From positions 22,857 through 86,856 of the IMG/VR virus record IMGVR_UViG_3300017917_001903: 64,000 nt of DNA, one strand, 5' to 3'. Numbering within the stretch: position 1 is the stretch's first letter; each line of letters begins with the position of its first letter. Origin of the DNA: a virus. A program made the translations under genes and the position numbers. Below the pieces are notes generated by a model. That model saw only the letters and a program-made list of their open reading frames with translations, searched no databases and was not told the origin of the DNA. This document shows positions 16,274 through 23,841 of this stretch, one piece after another.

Positions 16274-16624
16274 CTATACAATAACAGTTTTTTGTTTGCC
16301 CATGCCTTCACCAAATAGCTTAACGCCACGCTTACGGATCATATCTGCACACATTTGTGGACTAGCTTCCCACATGTCGCGCCAATCCTGCTCAGTGATA
16401 CCCGGGTCGCAGTCTACAGCATATACTTCGTAGAACCGTTGAGCATTGAACCGAGCTCGCATGAGTATAGCATTGAGCGTACTGTTGAGTGGATTAGGCT
16501 TGGTACTCTTACCTTGTAGTACTTCAAACGCACATGTAGTTTCCCAATCCTCGTATTGTGTGATTGGGATAATGGCTTCAACGCCTGTGCAGTCCCAACT
16601 CATTAAGAAAGCATTAACAGTCAC
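16274..16624 (-). CDS. Hypothetical protein
   Basis: 116 aa with an N-terminal strand-rich half (FLMSWDCTGVEAIIPI) and a C-terminal helical, basic end. No family recognised. It overlaps the upstream gene by 11 bases, within a run of small early genes (18294-16274). Confidence 0.55.
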   Translation of the reverse strand: MTVNAFLMSWDCTGVEAIIPITQYEDWETTCAFEVLQGKSTKPNPLNSTLNAILMRARFNAQRFYEVYAVDCDPGITEQDWRDMWEASPQMCADMIRKRGVKLFGEGMGKQKTVIV

Positions 16625-16823
16625 GATTTTTCCAAGTCATTGTAAAGAATGCCGCATCAGCACTAGAATCAAATTTATATACTGCTAGTTCATCAGCACT
16701 AGGACTAAATTCGTGTATGTCGCAAATAGTTACACCTTGATAGCTAGAGCAACAGTCCCGAGCCCAACGATCGGCAGCACCAAAATTTTTGCATTCGCCA
16801 TCGTCTAAATATACTTCAATCAT
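16614..16823 (-). CDS. Small hypothetical protein
   Basis: 69 aa, five Cys, no CxxC pair typical of zinc ribbons (adjacent CC in ARDCCSSYQG). ATGA overlap with the upstream gene. Function unknown. Confidence 0.5.
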   Translation of the reverse strand: MIEVYLDDGECKNFGAADRWARDCCSSYQGVTICDIHEFSPSADELAVYKFDSSADAAFFTMTWKNRDC

Positions 16824-17056
16824 TTATCTACTAACATCTTATTTGGATTTTTAACACACATAACTTCATACAGTTCGCGGTAGTCAGGCCAGCCCTTTTC
16901 TCCGTTGCTTTCCTTAAAGGCTTTTACATTATCGCAATAGACTTGTTCTTCGCGCTGTGCATCCTCGTAGTCTGTTCTACCAGCAAGCCCTGCTAGCATA
17001 ACAAAAACAACAAAACCAACACCGACCCAAAACCAATTGATATTTTTATTAGTCAT
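16820..17056 (-). CDS. Small membrane protein
   Basis: 78 aa. One clear membrane segment at about 9-25 (FWVGVGFVVFVMLAGLAG), then a charged Cys-containing domain, probably outside the cytoplasm. No family recognised. Confidence 0.6.
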   Translation of the reverse strand: MTNKNINWFWVGVGFVVFVMLAGLAGRTDYEDAQREEQVYCDNVKAFKESNGEKGWPDYRELYEVMCVKNPNKMLVDK

Positions 17057-17068
17057 GTTTAATATCCT

Positions 17069-17461
17069 TTAAACCATTGTTAAGTGTTTACAGGTCTTAC
17101 GGAAACCAAAGCCAGGACATGTGCAACTAGAGCGGCTTCCCTCCTTAATAACTGTATAAGTGTTACCCTTAGATCCTGCTACTGTACGCTCAATACGCTC
17201 CACCTTGGGCAGAGGTTTAAACTTTACTTCAGCACCATTTACCTCAAGAATGCGTTCGCGACGAATGCGTCGGAAAGGAAAGTCCGGGTTACCAGTTGTG
17301 ATACCAATCTCATCATCAGCAAACCATTTCTCACGCATAATAGTGCCGGTATAGTAATTGTACTGCTGACTAACCACACCGGTAGCGTAAAGATGCCGGC
17401 TGGGCCAGAGAATGTTCTCTACCTTAATAGTAACAGTATTACCAATTGCCAGCTGATCCAT
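17069..17461 (-). CDS. SWIM-type zinc finger protein
   Basis: 130 aa. The C-terminus SCTCPGFGFRKTCKHL fits the SWIM zinc finger CxCx(n)CxH, a motif found in DNA-binding and ubiquitin-pathway proteins and in MuDR/Zn-dependent factors. The first 90 residues are a basic beta domain (RIRRERILEVNGAEVKF). I use ATG 17461, four bases after the upstream stop; the alternative TTG at 17479 overlaps it. Role unknown, DNA binding plausible. Confidence 0.65.
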   Translation of the reverse strand: MDQLAIGNTVTIKVENILWPSRHLYATGVVSQQYNYYTGTIMREKWFADDEIGITTGNPDFPFRRIRRERILEVNGAEVKFKPLPKVERIERTVAGSKGNTYTVIKEGSRSSCTCPGFGFRKTCKHLTMV

Positions 17462-17465
17462 ATCT

Positions 17466-17606
17466 TTAGCCCTGTACAATTAATTCTGCTCGACGCACAC
17501 CGGTGCTACGACTTATACGATTGTAAAAACCTTTTGCCGCTACATAGGTGTCGAAGCTCTTGCTTTGACGAGCGTAATTGTAATAGCTGTATGTCACAGT
17601 ATACAT
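17466..17606 (-). CDS. Short basic protein
   Basis: 46 aa, MYTVTYSYYNYARQSKSFDT at the start, ending AELIVQG. It has a textbook AAGGAG RBS and a TAATG junction with the gene before and a four-base gap to the one after, so it is a real operon member despite its size. Tyr- and Arg-rich; function unknown. Confidence 0.6.
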   Translation of the reverse strand: MYTVTYSYYNYARQSKSFDTYVAAKGFYNRISRSTGVRRAELIVQG

Positions 17607-17953
17607 TATGCAATCTCCTTAAAGCCAAAACGGTCAACCATAACACTACGACCTTCTTCGTCAACGATAATGTCGCCAACACTCACGCTGTGCATGCGGG
17701 CAAGTCGCGTAATGCTTTCTTCGGGACCAATGTTACCAACGTCAAACGCACGGTTCAAGTTGTCTGCTTCAATGATGCATACGGGCTTGTAAAACTCACT
17801 GTACTCGGGCTTGTAACCATCACTGCCCTTGAACATTGTGTCCATATATGCACGATATTCGGGGAAAGCCTGAGCCGCTTCTTCATGACCCAAACGGTTT
17901 ACTTGGTCGTAAACGCGATCTGCGATCTGGATTTGCTTTACGGTGAATTTCAT
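17606..17953 (-). CDS. Hypothetical early protein
   Basis: 115 aa from ATG 17953, where AGGG precedes; the region upstream is promoter. It has an N-terminal helical segment and a C-terminal segment (MHSVSVGDIIVDEEGRSVMVDRFGFKEI) like the small beta-barrel domains that T4-like phages share. First gene under the 17984-18011 promoter. Confidence 0.6.
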   Translation of the reverse strand: MKFTVKQIQIADRVYDQVNRLGHEEAAQAFPEYRAYMDTMFKGSDGYKPEYSEFYKPVCIIEADNLNRAFDVGNIGPEESITRLARMHSVSVGDIIVDEEGRSVMVDRFGFKEIA

Positions 17954-17983
17954 TTTCTGCCCTTTATCAAACACTATATGCAT

Positions 17984-18011
17984 ATAATAACATCTTATGC
18001 CCAATTGTCAA
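17984..18011 (-). promoter_or_regulatory. Sigma70-type early promoter
   Basis: TTGACA 18011-18006, 16-base spacer, TATTAT 17989-17984, followed by ATGCATATAGTG. It belongs to the family of near-identical promoters at 18325, 21806, 22321 and 22612. Confidence 0.8.
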
Positions 18012-18024
18012 CCATTTTTTGGTC

Positions 18025-18294
18025 TTAGGCTATTTCTTCGCCCCACTCGTAAAACGTAACGCTGGGGTCGAGCTTCTTAAGTTGCTTTGCCGCACCCATT
18101 AGTTCGCGATAGCGACGGTTAACTTCTGCACGGGGCAGTTCGCCATCACAGGTTAGGTTCTCGGGACTAAGTGCGGCATCGATCATATCAGCAACACGCT
18201 GGCGACCTTGCGCGGTCTTGATTTCGTACTGTTCGCCGTTGAAAAAGCTGTTCCAGTGATTTTTCTGGGCGATAAACGTTTGCAGTGCTTTCAT
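18025..18294 (-). CDS. Hypothetical early protein
   Basis: 89 aa from ATG 18294 (RBS TAAGGAG). Helical and basic (IAQKNHWNSFF, RAEVNRRYRELMGAAKQLKKL). No family recognised. Upstream in-frame codons lie within the promoter and are not used. Confidence 0.6.
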   Translation of the reverse strand: MKALQTFIAQKNHWNSFFNGEQYEIKTAQGRQRVADMIDAALSPENLTCDGELPRAEVNRRYRELMGAAKQLKKLDPSVTFYEWGEEIA

Positions 18295-18324
18295 CTTTAA
18301 CTCCTTATTTCTTACTATATACAT

Positions 18325-18352
18325 AGTATAGCACAAATAAGAAAAAGGTCAA
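18325..18352 (-). promoter_or_regulatory. Sigma70-type early promoter
   Basis: TTGACC 18352-18347, 16-base spacer, TATACT 18330-18325, with GTGC before and ATGTATATAGT after the -10, shared with the promoter at 22612-22639. Confidence 0.8.
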
Positions 18353-18379
18353 CCGCCTATAAGTTGTTGATTTACAACA

Positions 18380-18438
18380 GAAAAACCCTGCTAAAAGTGT
18401 GGGTTTTTTACAAATAACCACAAAATAAGCAGGGTTTT
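18380..18438 (-). terminator. Long-loop terminator
   Basis: AAAACCCTGCT (18382-18392) pairs exactly with AGCAGGGTTTT (18428-18438) across a 35-base loop. On the minus strand the 3' arm runs into TTTTT. It follows the SpeD-like gene. Confidence 0.65.
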
Positions 18439-18443
18439 AACGT

Positions 18444-18818
18444 TTATGCTAGGGGAATTTCGATTAAATCATGTTCGCGATCAATATACTTCATCTGCAC
18501 ATTAACCGGATCAAACTCCTGGATAGCGTTAACTACATCATACGGGTCTAACGTACTACATGTATAAACATCTAGTTGCATTAGGGCAGGTTCTTCCTCG
18601 TCCCAAACATGCATTGCTATATGACTAGTCTCAATAATAGTTACCGCTGTGAGTCCTCTGTTGCCTACCATTTCGCTGTAAACAGAATACGGACCCATTA
18701 AGATTTTCATATCAATTTTTGCTACTAGCGTTCTCATCCATTCATTAATGGCTTCTGAACATTTTGGCGGATTATTCAATTCAGCACGTACAATTAAGTG
18801 CTTATGAAATAATGCCAT
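18444..18818 (-). CDS. speD: SpeD-family pyruvoyl-dependent decarboxylase
   Basis: 124 aa. The AdoMet decarboxylase core is clear: GNRGLTAVTIIETSHIAMHVW, then LMQLDVYTCSTLDP (conserved DVxTC). Ser65 would become the pyruvoyl group by self-cleavage. The residue before it is Thr instead of the usual Glu (canonical E-S-H, here E-T-S-H), so self-cleavage geometry or specificity may differ. True SpeD makes decarboxylated AdoMet for spermidine; some SpeD relatives, including phage ones, are arginine or ornithine decarboxylases. No spermidine synthase gene is nearby. Confidence 0.8.
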   Translation of the reverse strand: MALFHKHLIVRAELNNPPKCSEAINEWMRTLVAKIDMKILMGPYSVYSEMVGNRGLTAVTIIETSHIAMHVWDEEEPALMQLDVYTCSTLDPYDVVNAIQEFDPVNVQMKYIDREHDLIEIPLA

Positions 18819-18832
18819 CTACCTATACCTCT

Positions 18833-19015
18833 CTATTGATCAATTTTTAGTAATTCAATATCACCCTTTACTCTACGCCACTTTACAAAATTATTCTTAA
18901 TCATCAAGTCTATAGTAATTGATGAGCCGCGTCTAACACCGTAACTAAAGCCAAAGTGTAAGCCTACTAGTGTGCCAACGATGTACCCAACAATTAATAC
19001 TAGTTCTACAGACAT
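18833..19015 (-). CDS. Small membrane protein
   Basis: 60 aa. N-terminal membrane helix with GxxxG spacing (LVLIVGYIVGTLVGLHFGF), then a basic cytoplasmic tail. A late promoter precedes it. Could be a lysis accessory or virion-associated peptide; unproven. Confidence 0.6.
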   Translation of the reverse strand: MSVELVLIVGYIVGTLVGLHFGFSYGVRRGSSITIDLMIKNNFVKWRRVKGDIELLKIDQ

Positions 19016-19038
19016 CAGTTAAATCCTTCAGTGAGTTT

Positions 19039-19046
19039 TATTTATA
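19039..19046 (-). promoter_or_regulatory. Perfect T4 late promoter box
   Basis: TATAAATA on the minus strand, 24 bases upstream of the small membrane protein ATG at 19015. Confidence 0.75.
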
Positions 19047-19050
19047 TCAT

Positions 19051-19800
19051 TTAGTCCCAGAGGTTCTCATAATAACGACCAAAAAGTCTAAAGCCATTGC
19101 TGATACGCTTCTGGTAAGCCTTCAGTCCCTTCATGTCAACCTTGTGTGTATCATTAGGTCCTTTGACCAGTTGATATAACTTAGGCTTGCCGTTCTCATC
19201 AAACTCAGTTGCTTTGCTAACAAAATCATACTCACCAGTGTAGAACTGATCTTCCCATTTACCTTCATCTAGTTTACTGCGGAAGGCAAAGATCATTTCG
19301 TCAAGCACCCACTCCCAACGCTTAAAGTGCAAGTCATCTACAGCACCACAGTCTTTGTCCTTTTCACTTAGTGGAGGTGCGCTGGTGCTACGCAATTCCT
19401 TGGGCACATCCTTGTCGTCTACAAAAGGTGCGCCATGCTTAGTCTTTTGCAGTTGCTCTAGCATAGGCAATACAATATATGCTAGAGTATGATCCATACT
19501 CCAGGTATCCCAACGGTCAATATGTACTTGTAACTTACGCTTCTTCTTGCTGTCCACCCATAGTAGAAACTTGTAAAGCCAAGTGGTTGGGCGATCGTCT
19601 CTCCATTGACTGATTGGATTCTCTGGTGTAGGGTCAGGTAGAACGCTACCATGTGCAAGCCATTCGCCAAAGTCGTGAACCCAATCAGGCTTGCTTTCAA
19701 TACCCCATTCGTCTTTGACTGGCTTGGCCCAGAAGCAGAGCAGTTCTGCTAGCTGGTATGGACCAAACCAATTCTTATATGGTCCAATTTTAACTTTCAT
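19051..19800 (-). CDS. Hypothetical phage protein
   Basis: 249 aa from ATG 19800 (AAGGA upstream). Trp-rich and charged: KVKIGPYKNWFGPYQLAE, IDRWDTWSMDHTLAYIVLPML, FKRWEWVLDEMIFAF. I recall similar proteins, annotated as hypothetical, in many T4-like phages. No catalytic motif seen. Overlaps the upstream gene by 11 bases. Confidence 0.65.
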   Translation of the reverse strand: MKVKIGPYKNWFGPYQLAELLCFWAKPVKDEWGIESKPDWVHDFGEWLAHGSVLPDPTPENPISQWRDDRPTTWLYKFLLWVDSKKKRKLQVHIDRWDTWSMDHTLAYIVLPMLEQLQKTKHGAPFVDDKDVPKELRSTSAPPLSEKDKDCGAVDDLHFKRWEWVLDEMIFAFRSKLDEGKWEDQFYTGEYDFVSKATEFDENGKPKLYQLVKGPNDTHKVDMKGLKAYQKRISNGFRLFGRYYENLWD

Positions 19801-20254
19801 TTTGTTGTTCCTTAGTAAGTTTGCATACTGCAATGAAGTAGTCAAATGCATCACGTACATTAGGGTTCTGCATCAGCTTATTAGCTTCTTCCATCATTGC
19901 ATCAATGCCAGCCTCTGCAATATCGCGCATACTTGAACCTTGCAGTGTAGCAAGTTCGTCGCCAAATGCTTCAGCAAGTTTCTTCCATGCACGTTGCTGT
20001 GCTGGAGTGATAGGTGTCTTAGCTGGACGAAGTTCGCTGGCCTTGTGCATAGCTTTACACATTGCATCTTCTGCAACACGGCCAGCGGCAATCATTGCCG
20101 CATAGTTAGGGTCAATGTTGAAACGACGACTTGATCCGCCTGGGTATACCATAACCAAATGATTACCCTTTGGAAACGCATCTAGAAGATCATTGTCATA
20201 TTCGCTTACAGGAATATAACGACGACCCACCTTTTCGTAAAAAATCTTTTTCAT
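19790..20254 (-). CDS. Hypothetical protein
   Basis: 154 aa. N-terminal beta part (MKKIFYEKVGRRYIPVSEYD, GNHLVMVYPGGSSRR), then a long helical region with AQQRAWKKLAEAFGDE. No family recognised. Start at ATG 20254; MPNGFH at 20272 is an alternative overlapping the upstream gene. Confidence 0.55.
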   Translation of the reverse strand: MKKIFYEKVGRRYIPVSEYDNDLLDAFPKGNHLVMVYPGGSSRRFNIDPNYAAMIAAGRVAEDAMCKAMHKASELRPAKTPITPAQQRAWKKLAEAFGDELATLQGSSMRDIAEAGIDAMMEEANKLMQNPNVRDAFDYFIAVCKLTKEQQNES

Positions 20255-20264
20255 GTGAAACCCG

Positions 20265-20507
20265 TTAGGCATTTGTTAGTTTGAGATTTAATACAAAGTT
20301 TTCAACAAGTAGTTTAGTCAATGATGCAAGTGCAACAGTAAATTGTTCATCCTTGGGTACTTGGCTAAACAATTCTAGAAGATGTGAAGCCATAAGTGCA
20401 TATGCTTCATCTTCGCCAATGTTGAGCATACCCCAATCAATGGGGTCTCCTAGTTCAACCTCTTTTGCAAGGCTTACTAAATCAGCTAATGTTAGAGGTT
20501 GCGACAT
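20265..20507 (-). CDS. Small hypothetical protein
   Basis: 80 aa, mostly helical, acidic in the middle (VELGDPIDWGMLNIGEDEAYAL). It sits between two overlapping genes in the 21736-19051 early run. Function unknown. Confidence 0.55.
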   Translation of the reverse strand: MSQPLTLADLVSLAKEVELGDPIDWGMLNIGEDEAYALMASHLLELFSQVPKDEQFTVALASLTKLLVENFVLNLKLTNA

Positions 20508-20796
20508 TGTTTTCCTTTGCTTTACGATTACGAACTGTCCACGGATCTCGGGTTACTAGTAAACGATCAAACGCTTTGCGGACGATAGCATCCTGCTCTT
20601 GTTCGCTGTATTCGCCATTACCACGACGATGCGCATAACTCCAAGAGCAGATGTTTTTAATTAAATCACCTACTACTTCGTGATCCATGACTACTTCTGC
20701 ATTCATTTGAATCTTGTGTAGCAGTTGTTCATAGACCTGTACCTTTTCACGTAGCTCTATGAGCTCACCTGCGTAACGTTCAAGCTCGAGGTTCAT
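20482..20796 (-). CDS. Hypothetical protein, coiled coil
   Basis: 104 aa from ATG 20796. Residues 1-35 form a probable coiled coil (LERYAGELIELREKVQVYEQ), the remainder is charged and ends with a Lys/Arg-rich VRNRKAKE. Function unknown. Confidence 0.55.
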   Translation of the reverse strand: MNLELERYAGELIELREKVQVYEQLLHKIQMNAEVVMDHEVVGDLIKNICSWSYAHRRGNGEYSEQEQDAIVRKAFDRLLVTRDPWTVRNRKAKENNVATSNIS

Positions 20797-20917
20797 CGTC
20801 TGGCTTCCCGTAATGAAATCCTTTTTCGTCCTCGTAACCTTCGGGCGCACGGTAAATCAAAAAGATTACAAAGCCTGCGGCCAGTAAAAACATTCCAAGT
20901 GCAACTTCCCACATCAT
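20780..20917 (-). CDS. Small membrane protein
   Basis: 45 aa, MMWEVALGMFLLAAGFVIFL at the start, one membrane helix, acidic tail ending DDEPRA. Its ATG follows the upstream stop by one base (TAATATG) and its end overlaps the next gene by 17 bases, so it is placed exactly as an operon member. Confidence 0.6.
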   Translation of the reverse strand: MMWEVALGMFLLAAGFVIFLIYRAPEGYEDEKGFHYGKPDDEPRA

Positions 20918-20918
20918 A

Positions 20919-21116
20919 TTACCAATTCTCCACTCCTGAGATTTCTACGCGAAACTCTCCCGCTGTATTATTAACTGTTAAAGGAAAGTCTGCCTCTAGA
21001 ATATTGCCAATGCCATTACCTGCGCTTTGTCGCAGTGTAACAAACTCGCTGTCAAAATCATTCATCAGCTTGATGATTTGCTCAAGCTCTGATTTTTGTA
21101 ACAACATTTTTTTCAT
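20919..21116 (-). CDS. Small hypothetical protein
   Basis: 65 aa, N-terminal helix then strands (FPLTVNNTAGEFRVEISGVENW). The start is uncertain between ATG 21116 and ATG 21107, both within the end of the upstream gene and neither with a clear RBS. Confidence 0.5.
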   Translation of the reverse strand: MKKMLLQKSELEQIIKLMNDFDSEFVTLRQSAGNGIGNILEADFPLTVNNTAGEFRVEISGVENW

Positions 21117-21324
21117 TTGCGGCACTCATATATTTAGCGGTGACATACTTTGCAATCTTAGCATTAATCATTGCTGGGATTTCAATGTACGGAAATTCAA
21201 TTTGAAACTTACAAGTCTCTAACCAACGACCTTGCTCTAAATATATAGCATACTCTTTCAAATGATCTTCATTTGCTGGGTCAAATTTAACTTTATTGCG
21301 GACTGCTAATGAACTATATGACAT
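21082..21324 (-). CDS. Small hypothetical protein
   Basis: 80 aa with a good AAGGAGGG RBS. Basic C-terminus. First gene after the hairpin at 21369, with a lone TTGACA at 21359-21354 but no convincing -10. Confidence 0.55.
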   Translation of the reverse strand: MSYSSLAVRNKVKFDPANEDHLKEYAIYLEQGRWLETCKFQIEFPYIEIPAMINAKIAKYVTAKYMSAANEKNVVTKIRA

Positions 21325-21368
21325 ATGCCCTCCTTAGGCAGTTAACTAACCTTTGTCAATAAAAGTAA

Positions 21369-21384
21369 GGGGCGTTACCGCCCC
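21369..21384 (-). terminator. GC-rich hairpin, probable terminator
   Basis: GGGGCG, TTAC loop, CGCCCC between the stop of the 21416-21736 gene and the next ATG. The following minus-strand bases (ACTTTTA) are only partly T-rich, so termination may be partial. Confidence 0.5.
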
Positions 21385-21415
21385 CTACCAGTTGAAGTAA
21401 CGTCAGTGTCACTAA

Positions 21416-21736
21416 TTACTCAGTAACAGCGGTCTCAACAGCAGGAGCCTGCGTTACAGGAGCCTGGTAGGACGGGAAAGCACGGATTGGTGACTTCTTG
21501 TCCCAACGCTTACCCTGGCGAACTTCAACAGTTACACCGCGGTCACGCTGTGTGTTGATATAGAGCGCCATATCAACATCTTCCTCAAGATAAGAGCTCT
21601 TGCCCTTAGTGTATGAGAACGCAGTAATCTTATCCGCGATACCGAGCTCAGCAAGCTCGCGGGTCTTTACTGCAAGCCAGCCGTGACCAGCATCAGAGTG
21701 AAAAAACTTAACAACATTTGCCTTAGACTTTGCCAT
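21416..21736 (-). CDS. Hypothetical early protein
   Basis: 106 aa. FFHSDAGHGWLAVKTRELAELGI, then KITAFSYTKGKSSYLEEDVD resembles a protein common in phage early regions, with no assigned role. The C-terminal 25 residues are Pro/Ala/Thr-rich. It has a strong sigma70 promoter 70 bases upstream. Confidence 0.65.
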   Translation of the reverse strand: MAKSKANVVKFFHSDAGHGWLAVKTRELAELGIADKITAFSYTKGKSSYLEEDVDMALYINTQRDRGVTVEVRQGKRWDKKSPIRAFPSYQAPVTQAPAVETAVTE

Positions 21737-21805
21737 GATGATATTTCCTTTTAGGTTAAATTTAAAATTGTAACAACGTTACTTCAACTTCTCAACAACA
21801 TACAT

Positions 21806-21833
21806 AGTATAGCACTATGTTTCTTTTTGTCAA
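21806..21833 (-). promoter_or_regulatory. Sigma70-type early promoter
   Basis: TTGACA 21833-21828, 16-base spacer ending GTGC, TATACT 21811-21806, then ATGTATGTT. Same family as 18325 and 22612. Confidence 0.85.
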
Positions 21834-21838
21834 CCGGT

Positions 21839-22291
21839 TTAGGAACCAGTTGTCAAAATCAGGTTATTGCCGTCCTGCACAAATCCTTCAATGAAGACGT
21901 GATGATCGTCTCCGCTTTGACGGATACATGCATTAGCGGCCATGTATATAGCGGCCCAAGTAGAACCGTATACTGCACAATGTACAGGCTTTTCGCCCCA
22001 GTGATCCTTGTACACAACAAACACATCACCAGCGAAAGGGTGGCGTTCGTTCAAATTCTCGATCTCGTAAACGCTCCAAATAGCGTCAAGACCAAGATCC
22101 TTGCGGACGCTTGCATAGTGATCTGACTTGCGCTCAAAGTCGCTACGTTCTTGCTCGTATGCACCCTTGAGCGCACCGCGAATAGTCTCAACAAGCTCGC
22201 TTACCTTAGGATTGTCTAAACAATCCAAATAGTAGAGGCTGTTATGGAGTGTCTTAAACTCTTCAGCTTTCAGTGTTACATCGCAGTTCAT
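21839..22291 (-). CDS. Hypothetical early protein
   Basis: 150 aa, N-terminal helical hairpin (about 1-65) and C-terminal alpha/beta part (VYKDHWGEKPVHCAVYGSTWAAIYMAAN in pieces; GFVQDGNNLILTTGS). No family recognised. Monocistronic: own promoter, then another promoter right after its stop. Confidence 0.6.
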   Translation of the reverse strand: MNCDVTLKAEEFKTLHNSLYYLDCLDNPKVSELVETIRGALKGAYEQERSDFERKSDHYASVRKDLGLDAIWSVYEIENLNERHPFAGDVFVVYKDHWGEKPVHCAVYGSTWAAIYMAANACIRQSGDDHHVFIEGFVQDGNNLILTTGS

Positions 22292-22320
22292 ATCAGTCCT
22301 TTATCAAACACTATATGTAT

Positions 22321-22348
22321 ATTATACCGGAATTTCGCAAAAGGTCAA
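22321..22348 (-). promoter_or_regulatory. Sigma70-type early promoter
   Basis: TTGACC 22348-22343, 16-base spacer, TATAAT 22326-22321, then ATACATATAGTG. Drives the 150-aa gene with a leader of about 25 bases. Confidence 0.85.
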
Positions 22349-22368
22349 CCACTTGTAAGTTGTTGTTT

Positions 22369-22581
22369 TTACACAACAATTTTAGCGACCCCGTACAGCA
22401 AAAAGCCCAAACATACAGCATTCACCAAAAAAAGTGCGGATTCGCGCATTTTGTAAGCAGCCACTAACCACAAAAACGTGCCCAGTGCGCCAGCAACAAG
22501 ATCAATGTTATGGTACTCAAAAGCACGGGCGGCAGTAGCAACAATAATCAGTGCCGTAGCACCCCACTTAATACCATTCAA
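22369..22581 (-). CDS. Small membrane protein
   Basis: 70 aa from TTG 22581, with GAAGGA upstream. The apparent earlier ATG at 22611 lies in the -10 region and cannot be transcribed from that promoter. Three hydrophobic stretches (WGATALIIVATAA, AGALGTFLWLVAAY, ALFLVNAVCLGFLLYGV) suggest a polytopic inner-membrane protein. No family recognised. Confidence 0.6.
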   Translation of the reverse strand: MNGIKWGATALIIVATAARAFEYHNIDLVAGALGTFLWLVAAYKMRESALFLVNAVCLGFLLYGVAKIVV

Positions 22582-22611
22582 TGCACTATCCTTCTTTCTC
22601 ACTATATACAT

Positions 22612-22639
22612 AGTATAGCACATAGCAGGAAAAGGTCAA
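22612..22639 (-). promoter_or_regulatory. Sigma70-type early promoter
   Basis: TTGACC 22639-22634, 16-base spacer ending GTGC, TATACT 22617-22612, then ATGTATATAGT. Confidence 0.85.
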
Positions 22640-22649
22640 CCGGTTTTTG

Positions 22650-22689
22650 ACCAAAAAGAAACCCTTGCAAATCAATGACTTACAAGGGT
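22650..22689 (-). terminator. Rho-independent terminator
   Basis: ACCCTTG (22661-22667) pairs with CAAGGGT (22683-22689) across 15 bases, followed on the minus strand by TTCTTTTTGG. It ends the 22715-22909 gene's unit just before the next promoter. Confidence 0.65.
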
Positions 22690-22714
22690 CGCTAAGTTGT
22701 TGATTTTATTAGGT

Positions 22715-22909
22715 TTATTTTAGCGGCTTTTTAAGCCCAATTTGTTGTGTTTTTACAACACGCATAATCAGGAAAAACGCTGAAATAAGCAATTGTAGCA
22801 GAACAAACCAACCAAACCCAATATGGAAACCATCAATAATCCATACAGCTAGTGCTACTGCTAAACTAACTGCACAGCTCTTGGCTAATATAGCCCACAC
22901 TTCTTGCAT
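22715..22909 (-). CDS. Small membrane protein
   Basis: 64 aa from ATG 22909 (GGAG upstream). Two hydrophobic helices (SCAVSLAVALAVWIIDGF and GWFVLLQLLISAFFLIMRVV) and a basic C-terminus (KTQQIGLKKPLK). This layout also fits a small holin, but its position next to a middle gene is not diagnostic. Confidence 0.6.
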   Translation of the reverse strand: MQEVWAILAKSCAVSLAVALAVWIIDGFHIGFGWFVLLQLLISAFFLIMRVVKTQQIGLKKPLK

Positions 22910-22913
22910 ATTA

Positions 22914-23732
22914 TTAAATCTCCAGTACTTCAAATTTGTCTAGGATTGAGTAAAAGTTAAAATTGTAAAACTTGTGTTTCAACGGCTTTACACGACAACG
23001 TAGTGTAATTGGTCTAGATGCAATCACAGATAAGAACGGAATCAGCGAATTCTTAAGTTCTGTTGCCAACGAATAAAGATATCCGTTAGAATCAGTAAAA
23101 TAAAATTGATGTACCTTTTGATGCCGCCTATCAACCTTAACTTGATCAACTAGGTTAAGTGTAACTACCTTAAACTCAGATACATTGCCACTGTCGGTTT
23201 CTGCGGAAGATACACTCTTATACTCACTAGTGAGCTTTTCAAGTTTAATATCTTCATTATAGAAGCTGGGCAGTTTAATCAGCATTGGCATAAAACTGCG
23301 CTTAGTTTGGCACATGTCTAGCAGAGCTAGTGCCATGATAAGATCGCTACGATAGTCACTGCGCCGACGCTTTGAACTAAGAGTGTCAGTGATAATCTTA
23401 GCCCTATAGTACTCTTTAATCTCATCAGCTAGCTTAATGTTATCCTCTGAAATCTTTAGATCAGTTACAGATTCAACATGCATAGCATCAACGATTTCCC
23501 AAGTCTGCCTACCATTTTCTAGTAACTGAAGGATGACTGCTAGTGGAGAAACAATATAATTAAGTACTGTTTCGTTGGTGTCTTTCTTACGTTTCCATGG
23601 CGATTCGTTTAGGATATCCCCTAGTGAAAATGTGTCCACAGTATCAGACGATCCAAGAGTAATTGTATTCATGTTATCAAATACGATAGTAGGACTGTCG
23701 CTTATTGAAATAGTGTAATCGTCGTCACCCAT
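22914..23732 (-). CDS. Hypothetical protein
   Basis: 272 aa. N-terminal 35 residues beta-rich and Asp/Ser/Thr-rich (DYTISISDSPTIVFDN), then a mostly helical, basic protein with RHQKVHQFYFTDSNGYLYSLATEL near 215. No recognised motif. It lies directly downstream of the tRNA-Leu gene. Confidence 0.6.
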   Translation of the reverse strand: MGDDDYTISISDSPTIVFDNMNTITLGSSDTVDTFSLGDILNESPWKRKKDTNETVLNYIVSPLAVILQLLENGRQTWEIVDAMHVESVTDLKISEDNIKLADEIKEYYRAKIITDTLSSKRRRSDYRSDLIMALALLDMCQTKRSFMPMLIKLPSFYNEDIKLEKLTSEYKSVSSAETDSGNVSEFKVVTLNLVDQVKVDRRHQKVHQFYFTDSNGYLYSLATELKNSLIPFLSVIASRPITLRCRVKPLKHKFYNFNFYSILDKFEVLEI

Positions 23733-23757
23733 GTGTGTGTGTCCTATAAAATAAAAA

Positions 23758-23841
23758 TGGTACGGATGGCCGGACTCGAACCGGCACGGATCAACCGAGG
23801 GATTTTAAGTCCCTTGCGTCTACCAATTTCGCCACACCCGC
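23758..23841 (-). tRNA. tRNA-Leu (anticodon UAA)
   Basis: 84 bases with encoded CCA. Type II cloverleaf: 7-bp acceptor, anticodon stem GGGAC/ATCCC region with loop TTAAAAT reading TAA, variable arm CGGTTGATCCG, TTCGAGT T-loop. Reads UUA codons. Second gene of a tRNA-Arg/RNA/tRNA-Leu unit. Confidence 0.95.

Noticed and set aside
17084-18028. 314-codon plus-strand open frame
   Set aside because: Crosses four tightly packed minus-strand genes with good RBSs and a clear promoter; composition is not protein-like.
21354-21359. TTGACA on the minus strand as a promoter
   Set aside because: No acceptable -10 at 16-18 bases (TAAGGA only); kept as a lone -35 match.
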